Positions 57,301 to 64,000 of a stretch of DNA of 64,000 nucleotides are shown in pieces. Location: contig CM077159.1 of assembly GCA_039583875.1 (NCBI GenBank), positions 1,758,812 through 1,822,811 of the forward strand, in the 5' to 3' direction. This stretch comes from Platanthera guangdongensis. Its lineage: Eukaryota; Streptophyta; Magnoliopsida; Asparagales; Orchidaceae. The translations under genes were made by a program, and so were the position numbers. Each line of letters starts with the position of its first letter. The first letter of the stretch is position 1. The notes under the pieces are model-generated. The model made no database searches, was not told the DNA's origin, and saw only the letters and a list, made by a program, of their open reading frames with translations.

Positions 57301-57531
57301 AATAGATCCAACTATTGTGTTGTTGTCAAGGTTGTGAGCAGTATAGACCCATTCCTTTATTTCATCTGAAGCAAGCTTGATTCTAGTGGTCATGAGGGCA
57401 GACAAGTTCTGATCCTTGAATAAACTCAAAATGTCCTGGAAGATTTGATCAGTAGTGTTGAATGAGTCCAGATCAATGTCGAATCCTGCATCGAACTTCA
57501 TGGCGGCTAGAACAGCAACTGATACGGCCAT
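54397..57531 (-). CDS. Envelope-like third ORF of element J
   Basis: This is an intact 1044-codon ORF from ATG 57531. Residues about 15-240 form the conserved domain (DLDSFNTTDQIFQDIL; FLADVVGKVLLAKHSAHDTISRH; KSLNWGEVFFDLIKKK; FVNFGRILGVFLQ), as in element H and in the plant family known as putative plant transposon / envelope-like protein. Residues about 245-420 are Ser/Pro-rich, 470-740 are Ala/Val/Ser-rich low complexity, and 745-800 are acidic then basic (RKRKARSKAMKRVPPAK). The tail is Gly/Arg/Tyr-rich (about 850-930). I see no signal peptide or credible membrane anchor, so an envelope role is doubtful. An acceptor-like TTTTTGCAG ends 5 nt before the ATG. The region 54236-54396 is non-coding. 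Confidence 0.8.
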   Translation of the reverse strand: MAVSVAVLAAMKFDAGFDIDLDSFNTTDQIFQDILSLFKDQNLSALMTTRIKLASDEIKEWVYTAHNLDNNTIVGSIAGTQVPLTPTVLTEVFGLRNGEDSAELSGEKFSDILARMGHPEGNPSKLFKRNLSVEYRFLADVVGKVLLAKHSAHDTISRHQLCLMGALVDKKSLNWGEVFFDLIKKKINKSFVNFGRILGVFLQNKCPALLVSSGVHINASKRLTCALFGKWDMQISKPSRPSSSAPSGTRTQRVTPPQVSAPAEDLAAAVAASSPPPSPTLPLPSTIPASSTITISSPSPTSIPSPATISSPPVDHFHPLFSYPPPDVTSSPSIPSFTLLDESYMDDSPSSPPELPSSSTSFQDLLLHIIDQPTFTPSISIPLSISTIPTPQPSIPPLSSPPLPASSAIHIPFTSAPAIEHVDLPALADKLYELLAPRLSLLMEASLAPLQQSVAALSARLSSLLPQAAPPAVCLDTDVSASRQGEMPYEASLHAAVAAASAPVVDTAAAAAVVFVSAAPVAATPVQAPTAVLAIDLRSLLSAFDTAYFSHLPEPNAVHPPEDLSKALVPFSGCDPSIISSFVLSVITAAAADEERSAFASEIVDANAEVVLPAAEIQIASDEQTSQDFLMTEATVFEPAADSDDITATVTSPASVAPSAEDFVVVTEAAAAITPEVTSVVSASPSVSAAESAAPSAVVPVSAAVFAAVPAAAPSASASSAAIQLKKDLMKKIDAIYDAQSSDSDEFKTDTDDSAATIARKRKARSKAMKRVPPAKVKDDNDIPYYIMHNCQITEHWMQYSKNQLKAMKKKRKYEKGSSQFQHPYPPPPPPPDVGAGGSSASQAPARSQAPYQPHARSYQRENQSRGSYSRRGGYRGSQRDIQVYSKGHSRQHPYSRGGHASSDTTSGPFPFKLKETVSARPPQDTSSNRYEPPVPFEDPEKNPASWTARMKEMAALDQIKKAREQGLDTSNISTMSEQRQKELERYASSKFFDADRYMELHPAAVVPRTSKQTYLGAADDTRSNKEALNPNREIKMVKSKEKK

Positions 57532-58022
57532 TGTACCTGCAAAAATTTAACAAACAAAACGAACAAGCGTAGAACTGTTTGGAGGGAAGAAAATTCTTGC
57601 AGAGAAGTTGAAAGCGCAAGAGAGAACGACGGCGAAAAATGAGTTTTATATTAGGGTTCGACGCAGAATTGGAAAGATCGTTGAACTCAGTTCGACGATC
57701 GAGGCTTCTAAAGGAATCTGAAGAGACTCCAACATCGTCGATCTCCGTTCGACGATCTGGAAAGGCGTCGAGCTCCGTTCGACGATCGTTCAGTGAACAT
57801 AATCGTCGAGCGCCGTTCGACGATCGTTGACCGAAGGAGATAGTTCATACTATCTGAGGGGCGCTGAACTCAGTTCGACGATTCTGGAAATCGTCGATCT
57901 CCGTTCGACGATCTGTGTGGAAATCGTCGAGTGCAGTTCAGAGATCAGAAAATTCTAGACACTAAGAAAAATCAGAATTTTGCCTAGTCTTGGTCAATTT
58001 TTAGCTTTCAAAATCTTGGATA
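57532..58022 (-). other. Pol/third-ORF spacer of element J
   Basis: 490 bp without a pol or envelope-like frame. It contains about eight copies of ATCGTCGA..CCGTTCGACGAT (57657-57945). It ends, in element direction, with TTTGTTTGTTAAATTTTTGCAG just before the ATG at 57531. This is a candidate splice acceptor or internal promoter region for the third ORF. Confidence 0.6.
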
Positions 58023-61000
58023 TTATTTAAGACTTCCTCCATCTAACATTCCTAACTGATTTAGGAAGAAGGTGTGTTTCTTTTCATCCAAAGGCTTGGT
58101 GAAAATATCTCCCCTTTGTAAATCAGTTGGGATATATTGTAATTCAATTTTATTCTTTTCAACATTGTCCCTTAAGAAGTGATGCCTAATCTCTATGTGT
58201 TTTGTCCTACTATGGAGGACTGGATTTTGAGCTATGGAAATAGCACTTGTATTGTCACAAAAGATTTTTGACTTCTCTAAGTTGTAACCATAGTCTAGGA
58301 GTTGGTTTTGAATCCACAATATTTGTGAACAACAACTGCCTGCAGCCATATATTCAGCTTCAGCAGTTGAGGTTGACACAGATGTTTGTTTCTTGCAAAA
58401 CCAAGAGACAAGTCTATCACCAAGGAACTGACAAGTTCCACTGGTGCTCTTCCTGTCAATTCTGCATCCAGCATAATCAGCATCAGAGAATCCAGTTAAC
58501 TCAAATGCTGAATCTTTTGGATACCAGAGACCTAGATTTGGACAACTTTTAACATACCTGAGAATCCTCTTTACTAATGTTAGGTGTGACTCTCTAGGGC
58601 TTACTTGGAACCTAGCACATACACATGTAGCAAACATTATATCTGGTCTACTAGCTGTAAGATACAGTAAAGAGCCAATCATTGCTCTATATGTTGTCTG
58701 ATCAACAGGTTTCCCATGTTCATCAGCATCCAATACAGCATTGGTAGGCATGGGTGTTTTCATACAAGATGCCTCAGACATACCAAATTTCTTAACCAAC
58801 TCATTAGCATATTTGGTTTGAGAAATAAAGATGCCTTCAGCATGTTGTTTGACTTGCAATCCTAGGAAGAAGGATAGCTCACCCATGCTACTCATCTCAA
58901 ATTTAGAATGCATTAGATTAGAAAACCTTCTGCACAATTTTGAGTCAGTAGAACCAAAAATGATATCGTCTACATAAATTTGTACTAGTAGGGTATGGGA
59001 CTTATGAGTTCTAATAAAAAGAGTTTGGTCTACTCTACCCCTGATAAAACCATTTTCCAAGAGAAAGCATGCTAAGGTCTCATACCATACTCTAGGAGCT
59101 TGCTTGAGACCATATAATGCTTTATTTAGTCTAAAAACATAATCAGGATAAGTTGGAGAGATAAAACCTGGAGGTTGTCTGACATAGACTTCCTCTTTGA
59201 TGTCTCCATTTAAGAAGGCACTCTTGACATCCATCTGATAAACCTTGAAGCCTTTGTGAGCTGCATAAGCTAGAAATATTCTGATGGCTTCTAATCTTGC
59301 AACAGGTGCAAAAGTCTGGTCGTAGTCAATTCCTTCTTCTTGAGAATATCCCTGGGCAACTAGCCTTGCCTTGTTCCTTATTATTACTCCTTGATCATCC
59401 AGTTTATTTCTGAATACCCATTTTGTTCCAACAATGGAATGATGCTTTAGCTTTGGCACTAGTTCCCATACTTTGTTCCTCTCAAATTGATGCAACTCCT
59501 CTTGCATTGCAATGTTCCAGTGTGGATCTTGCTCTGCATCTTGAATGGACTGAGGTTCAATTTGAGAAAGGAAGCAGGTGTGCAACAGGTTTTGGTTGAC
59601 CTGATTTCTGGTTTGCACACCAGCTGAGAGTTCTCCAATTATTTGGGTAATTGGATGGTCTCTTGATGTTACTAGATCAACAGGGGGTGTTGATTGTTCA
59701 CCAACCTGTGTTGTTGTTTCCTCTTGTGGTACAGCAACTGGCTCTTCAAGTTGAGCTTCAATGTGTTGAGCATTGCTTTCATCTTCACTGCTTTCATCCT
59801 CTTGAGCAACCTGTAACTTGTTCATATCTTCAACTAGAGAGAGTTCCTGCAAAGGTTCTATGGTAGAAGAAATCTTCTCCTTGAAAGACATGTTAGTTTC
59901 ATCAAAAGAAACATGAACAGATTCCTCAATTTTCAAAGATGATTTATTATAGACCCTATAGGCCTTGCTGATCATGGAGTATCCCAGAAACACTCCTTCA
60001 TCAGCTTTGGCTTGAAATTTTGCTAAATATTTCTTGTCATTATTGTGAATATAGCAAATGCAACCAAAAATTCTGAAATAGTCAACTTTAGGTTTCTTCC
60101 CTTTGAGTAATTCATAGGGAGTCTTTCCCTTTAGTTTATGTATCAGACTTCTGTTCAGCACATAGTTGGAGGTGTTCACTGCCTCTGCCCAAAAGGATAG
60201 AGGTAGATGAGCATCTGACAACAATGTAGTGGTAGATTCAATAAGGGTTCTATTTTTCCTTTCAGCTACCCCATTTTGTTGAGGAGTTCTAGGAGCTGAG
60301 AAAGTATGCCTGATCCCTTCACTCTGACAGAACTCTTGCATAAGAAGAGAATCAAACTCTGTCCCATGATCACTTCTGATCAGGGCAATGTGAGTATTGA
60401 ACTCAATCTGTATACATTTGAGAAACTCTGTCAGACACTTAAAGTTATCAGACTTCTTCCTTAGAAAGAACACCCAAGTGAATCTAGAGAAGTCATCTAC
60501 AATTACTAAAGTGTAGGATTTCCCTCCTAGGCTTTGTACTGTGATGGGTCCAAATAGATCCATGTGTAACAGATACAATATCCTAAGTGAATCACTCTTA
60601 TTAAGTGACTTAAAACTGTTTTTAGTTTGCTTGCCTAATTGACAAGCCTTGCAGAGTCCTTCCTTCTTGTAGGGGCCAGAAGGTAGTCCTCTAACAAGGT
60701 TGTCCTTGGAGAGCCTAGCAATAGTTCTAAGGTTTAGGTGTCCTAGTCTCTTATGCCATAAAACATTTGGTCTACAAACTGAGTTAAACATGCAAATATC
60801 TATATCTGTTGAAAGAAAGTCTACTAGATAGATGTTACCTTTCCTTTTACCTGTCAACACAGTTGTGTTGTCCTCTGACTTGATTTTGCATACGGTTTTG
60901 TTGAAGGTCACCTGGTAGCCTTCATCACACAGCTGACTGATGCTGATTAGGTTATGCTTCAGTCCTTCCACATATGCTACCTTCTTGAAGGTTACTGAAC

Positions 61001-61187
61001 CAATCTGGACTGCACCATATCCTTTAGTTTGTCCAAAGTTGGAATCACCAAAGATAACCTTGGGTCCAAGCTTGGCTCTAAAGGCAGTGAGGTTGTCCTT
61101 GTTCCCTGTCATGTGCTTAGAGCACCCACTATCCAAATACCATTGCTGGTTAGATGTTGGATAGGTCTTCACCTGCACATAAAACAA
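58023..61187 (-). CDS. pol: Pol of element J (protease, integrase, RT, RNase H)
   Basis: 1054 codons are open. The first codon here is TTG, so translation needs a shift, splicing or a start elsewhere. Protease D19-S20-G21. The integrase finger is H145/H150/C179/C182, with catalytic D210, D273 and E309 (35 apart). The linker at about 460-545 is acidic. RT carries KVWELVPK and [11 protein letters not shown] at its start, [23 protein letters not shown] in the palm and YVDD at 738-741. RNase H has [18 protein letters not shown] and [10 protein letters not shown], and the frame ends near FTKPLDEKK. The order PR-INT-RT-RH is Ty1/copia. All key residues are present, so an active enzyme set is plausible. 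Confidence 0.94.
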   Translation of the reverse strand: MFYVQVKTYPTSNQQWYLDSGCSKHMTGNKDNLTAFRAKLGPKVIFGDSNFGQTKGYGAVQIGSVTFKKVAYVEGLKHNLISISQLCDEGYQVTFNKTVCKIKSEDNTTVLTGKRKGNIYLVDFLSTDIDICMFNSVCRPNVLWHKRLGHLNLRTIARLSKDNLVRGLPSGPYKKEGLCKACQLGKQTKNSFKSLNKSDSLRILYLLHMDLFGPITVQSLGGKSYTLVIVDDFSRFTWVFFLRKKSDNFKCLTEFLKCIQIEFNTHIALIRSDHGTEFDSLLMQEFCQSEGIRHTFSAPRTPQQNGVAERKNRTLIESTTTLLSDAHLPLSFWAEAVNTSNYVLNRSLIHKLKGKTPYELLKGKKPKVDYFRIFGCICYIHNNDKKYLAKFQAKADEGVFLGYSMISKAYRVYNKSSLKIEESVHVSFDETNMSFKEKISSTIEPLQELSLVEDMNKLQVAQEDESSEDESNAQHIEAQLEEPVAVPQEETTTQVGEQSTPPVDLVTSRDHPITQIIGELSAGVQTRNQVNQNLLHTCFLSQIEPQSIQDAEQDPHWNIAMQEELHQFERNKVWELVPKLKHHSIVGTKWVFRNKLDDQGVIIRNKARLVAQGYSQEEGIDYDQTFAPVARLEAIRIFLAYAAHKGFKVYQMDVKSAFLNGDIKEEVYVRQPPGFISPTYPDYVFRLNKALYGLKQAPRVWYETLACFLLENGFIRGRVDQTLFIRTHKSHTLLVQIYVDDIIFGSTDSKLCRRFSNLMHSKFEMSSMGELSFFLGLQVKQHAEGIFISQTKYANELVKKFGMSEASCMKTPMPTNAVLDADEHGKPVDQTTYRAMIGSLLYLTASRPDIMFATCVCARFQVSPRESHLTLVKRILRYVKSCPNLGLWYPKDSAFELTGFSDADYAGCRIDRKSTSGTCQFLGDRLVSWFCKKQTSVSTSTAEAEYMAAGSCCSQILWIQNQLLDYGYNLEKSKIFCDNTSAISIAQNPVLHSRTKHIEIRHHFLRDNVEKNKIELQYIPTDLQRGDIFTKPLDEKKHTFFLNQLGMLDGGSLK

Positions 61188-61188
61188 T

Positions 61189-63264
61189 TCACTTGTTTTT
61201 GACCCAGTTTACCTTGGGCCTAGGTTGATAACCTCTAAATTCAGAAATGAAAGACATCCCTGGCTGACTCTTATATCCTTCAGGATGATATCTCCTTGGA
61301 GGTATAATCCATTCAGTATAAGGGTTAAAGGTTTGGGATGAAGAACCCTTAGGATTCAATTTTGACTTGCCTTTGAAAGAGTTTCCAGAGCTCTGACCTC
61401 TGTTCGACGATCTTGGAGCTGCGTTCGACGATCGTGGGTCAGATCGTCGAGCTCCGTTCGACGGTCGACTATGGCTGAGGTCAGGTATATGGGATCGTCG
61501 ACCTGCGTTCGATGACTTTGGCTGAGATCGTCGATCTGCGTTCGACGATCTGTCCTGAGATCGTCGAGCTGCGTTCGACGATCGTCGATCTTCATTCGGC
61601 GATCGTCGATCTCCATTCGACGATTTGTGCTGGGACTTAGTTTTCTGAGGCAGATCAGAATTTTTCCTGGCAACCTCTACAACTCCCTTTCCCTTGTCAG
61701 AAATGAACTTGATAGGAGTTGTCAGAACAATAGGTTGGCTGGATGAGGCACCCAAGCCCAGTGTACTGTTGAATCTTGAGTCCACTGTGCTTGTGATGTC
61801 CATCAGCTTGATGCTTCTCCCATTAAGGGATTCTTCAAGCTTCTTGGCCTCAGAGAGCTCATTTTTCAGTGTAGCTATCTGTTCCCTATAGTTCTCCAAC
61901 TCCTGAGAGAGTTTGAGGTTTTCTGACTTTAAAACATTTTGTTCAGATAATTGATTTCTGAGAGAGATGATCTCTTTCTCAGACTTTAGCAGGTCTAAAC
62001 ATAGTGCTTTAAATTCAGATTTAAAATCTTCTGAAGTAAAATCAAAAGAGCTGATTACCTGATCTTCTTCAGGTTGAGTCTCTGAGTCTGACTCTGACTC
62101 CTCTTCCTCTGAGTTGTGTTGTGAGGCATTGATTGCCATCATGCAGAACTCCTTTTCCTCTGCATCATCATCATCATCACTGGAGCTGGAAGAGGCTTCT
62201 GACTCCTCTTCAGTCTCACTCCAGGATTCAGCAACAAACCCTTTCCTTGTATGCTTATTTTTGCTGAAAGAAGGTTTGCTATTGCCACTCCTTTTGGAGT
62301 CTTTCTCCTTTCTTCTCTCTTTTCTTTCCCTTCTGTCCTTGTTCTTGTTCTCTGGACAGTCAGGAACTATATGCCCTGGTTTCCTGCAACCAAAGCAAAT
62401 AATGTCTTTGTTATTGCCAATGGACTTGTCATACCTTGGCTTATCCTGCTCCTTGTATGATCTTCTTCTGAAGTCCTTTCTGGCCATCTTATAGAATCTT
62501 TTGGCCAATAAGCTGAGAAGTTCATCATTGCCTGTTCCTTTTTCTTCAGGCAGATCCTCAGTTGCCTTGAACGATATGGTCTTCTCCTTTCTTGTGGCTG
62601 GTGAAGCAGCCTTCTGTTCTTCCTCTCTGTTCTTGATGAGTAGCTCATAAGATTTGAGCTTACCCAACAAGGCTTCAGTGGTGATCTCATTCAGACTTCT
62701 GGCATCTTTAATTGGCCAGATTTTTGAATCCCAAGTGCTGGGAAAGCACATTAGGATCTTGTCATTAAGTTCTGTCAGTGAGATCTCTTTGTCTAATGTC
62801 CTCAGTTCACTGAAAATTAGACTCAGTCTGTTGTACATGTCTCCCACTGACTCAGTTTCTCCCTTCTTGAAGTTCTCATATTGGGAGATGAGATGGGATC
62901 TTCTGTCCTTTCTCTCATCAGCTGAGCCTGAAACTATTTCTGAGAGCTTGTCCCAAATCTCCTTGGCTGAATTACATTCAGCTACCTTTTGAAAAATGTC
63001 ATCTGACATTGTCTGAGCTAGAATGTTCATAGCCTTGGCATCAGCTACTTTCCACTTTTTGATGTCAGCATCTGTTCCTGATGGAGGTGGAACAGCATTT
63101 GTGCTTGTGCTCTCTGGGGGTCTTGGACACACTGTCAAAACAGAATTAAAAATATCTTCGTCAATAGAATTCATGTAGAGTCTAATCCTTGCTTTCCAAA
63201 GTGCAAACTTTGACAGATTGCACACTGGAGGTCTGGTGCTAGCATAATCTTTGTTTTGGGCCAT
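61189..63264 (-). CDS. gag: Gag of element J
   Basis: From ATG 63264 (MAQNKDYAS; the frame opens upstream on a TTG at 63279) about 691 codons are open. Residues about 60-210 form a Ty1/copia capsid ([58 protein letters not shown]). The CCHC knuckle [14 protein letters not shown] lies near residue 290-303. A Lys/Arg-rich stretch, an acidic Ser/Glu stretch and a coiled coil ([18 protein letters not shown]) follow. The C-terminus has repeats RSSNxxRRS encoded by the element's own palindromes (61398-61627), and then [18 protein letters not shown]. It ends with TGA at 61191-61189, 16 nt before an acceptor-like TTTTATGTGCAG. Confidence 0.93.
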   Translation of the reverse strand: MAQNKDYASTRPPVCNLSKFALWKARIRLYMNSIDEDIFNSVLTVCPRPPESTSTNAVPPPSGTDADIKKWKVADAKAMNILAQTMSDDIFQKVAECNSAKEIWDKLSEIVSGSADERKDRRSHLISQYENFKKGETESVGDMYNRLSLIFSELRTLDKEISLTELNDKILMCFPSTWDSKIWPIKDARSLNEITTEALLGKLKSYELLIKNREEEQKAASPATRKEKTISFKATEDLPEEKGTGNDELLSLLAKRFYKMARKDFRRRSYKEQDKPRYDKSIGNNKDIICFGCRKPGHIVPDCPENKNKDRRERKERRKEKDSKRSGNSKPSFSKNKHTRKGFVAESWSETEEESEASSSSSDDDDDAEEKEFCMMAINASQHNSEEEESESDSETQPEEDQVISSFDFTSEDFKSEFKALCLDLLKSEKEIISLRNQLSEQNVLKSENLKLSQELENYREQIATLKNELSEAKKLEESLNGRSIKLMDITSTVDSRFNSTLGLGASSSQPIVLTTPIKFISDKGKGVVEVARKNSDLPQKTKSQHKSSNGDRRSPNEDRRSSNAARRSQDRSSNADRRSQPKSSNAGRRSHIPDLSHSRPSNGARRSDPRSSNAAPRSSNRGQSSGNSFKGKSKLNPKGSSSQTFNPYTEWIIPPRRYHPEGYKSQPGMSFISEFRGYQPRPKVNWVKNK

Positions 63265-63368
63265 GATTTGTGCAAACAAAATCTAATAATAACAAAAAGA
63301 TCTAGTTTGGGATCTTGGGGTTCAGGTGTTAGCCTGTACAACCAATCAGGTATGGTATGTTTAACCAA

Positions 63369-63386
63369 CCTCGCTCTGATACCAAT
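63369..63386 (-). other. Primer binding site of element J
   Basis: The minus strand reads ATTGGTATCAGAGCGAGG after the LTR end CTTTCA. TGGTATCAGAGC is a perfect match to the initiator-Met-tRNA site. Leader 63265-63368 has no other feature. Confidence 0.92.
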
Positions 63387-64000
63387 TGAAAGGGAAACTA
63401 GATCTGATATACTCTAGAGGGGGGGTGAATAGAGTATATGGTGCTTTTAAAACACAAAAAAAAACTTTTGCAAAGCTTTACAACAATTGTTGTAATGAGT
63501 GTGAGCAGGGAAGCAGAAATAAAACTAATCACAAAACTAAGCTATGCAAGAGCTAAGCACAAGAAAATCTAGGCCAGAAACAAAAAGAAAACAAGCAGAA
63601 CCAGAGGACACAAGGAAATATAGTGGTTCCCCAAACTTGGGTACATCCACTCTTCTACCACCCTAGGTAGTAATCCACTGCAGGATGAGTTGATCAGGTG
63701 TCCTGGGCACCAATGAGCTTTTGATAAGGTGCTCAAAAACCAAATCAGATTTTTTGATCAGGTGTCTTGCCACCAATGAGCTTTTGACAAGGTGCTCAAA
63801 AACCAGATTCAAACTTTTGAAGGGAGTTTGAAAAACCCTTTACAGAGTGGGGGTGAGAGAGTTATGGCAGTCTTCTCTTTCTCAATCAACTGAGAAGACT
63901 AAGTGGATTGATGTCAAAGCTCCCCCTGAATCCTTGAAATCTTCAGGAAGAAAAGCTTTGCTGAGGGTGATAGGCCTTCAAAGATAGATCTCCAGCAATA
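63387..64000 (-). repeat. 5' LTR of element J, partial
   Basis: The first 614 bp (its 3' end in element direction) are visible. They match 52691-53305 with about five differences, including loop length (7 G instead of 12). The rest lies beyond the window. Confidence 0.92.

Larger units (their letters stand above)
52691..64000 (-). mobile_element. Element J: Sirevirus-like Ty1/copia element, near intact
   Basis: On the minus strand: 5' LTR (64000+ to 63387), primer site, gag, pol, spacer, envelope-like ORF, polypurine tract and 3' LTR (54218-52691). The visible 614 bp of the 5' LTR differ from the 3' LTR at about five positions, so insertion is recent. All three ORFs are open. A separate third ORF downstream of pol, a perfect TGGTATCAGAGC site and long LTRs are features of Sireviruses. 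The left target duplication would be GGATG (52686-52690); the right flank is outside the window. Confidence 0.93.

Noticed and set aside
1..64000. tRNA or rRNA genes.
   Set aside because: The only tRNA-related sequences are 10-18-nt primer sites next to LTRs; no cloverleaf or rRNA core sequence was found by eye.

Overview
The window is nuclear DNA of a flowering plant. It is almost entirely nested LTR retrotransposons. I see no convincing single-copy host gene, rRNA, tRNA or CRISPR array. The plant assignment rests on a Tekay-like chromovirus with about 4.6-kb LTRs, Sirevirus-like Ty1/copia elements carrying a third envelope-like ORF, gag-only (TR-GAG type) elements, initiator-Met-tRNA primer sites next to the LTRs, and a GT-AG intron. 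The species cannot be told from this sequence. Elements are named A-J below.

Layout. (1) 1-16891: Ty3/gypsy element A (minus strand, runs off the left edge). Its 5' LTR is split by a complete Tekay-like chromovirus B (2057-16177, target duplication GTAGG). B has two 4.6-kb LTRs and a gag-PR-RT-RH-INT-chromodomain reading path broken by frameshifts. (2) about 16990-20997: truncated Sirevirus-like element C, with one LTR, a decayed gag and part of gag inverted. (3) 21123-29496: a decayed gene-like locus D resembling the 'putative gypsy-type transposon' family, with a TATA box and an intron. It is split by the gag-only LTR element E (22431-28260). (4) 29497-49132: a second gag-only element F (minus, duplication AGTGA). 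Its 3' LTR is split by the Ty1/copia element G (30484-44047, minus). G is in turn split between gag and pol by element H (33728-42493, plus, duplication GAACC). (5) 49138-52690: a 72-bp minisatellite, then one 2.95-kb LTR (I) that contains a dense palindrome array. (6) 52691-64000: Sirevirus J (minus), with essentially open gag, pol and envelope-like ORFs and near-identical LTRs, so a recent insertion. Its 5' LTR leaves the window.

How the parts relate. Each autonomous element encodes capsid (gag), protease, integrase, reverse transcriptase and RNase H between LTRs that carry promoter and polyadenylation signals. E and F have gag but no enzymes, so they must be mobilised in trans. H kept a damaged gag and a long envelope-like ORF but has no pol. 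The points most worth a second look are: H itself; acceptor-like splice sites after the gag stop and before the envelope-like ATG in both J and H; a probable intron between gag and protease in A and B; a homopolymer-loop hairpin just before the primer site in C, H and J; and palindrome arrays in four LTR families, one of which J also uses as gag coding sequence.

Relative ages follow from nesting: B is younger than A; F is older than G, which is older than H; J is younger than I. J is probably among the youngest because its LTRs differ at only a handful of positions over the 614 bp that can be compared.
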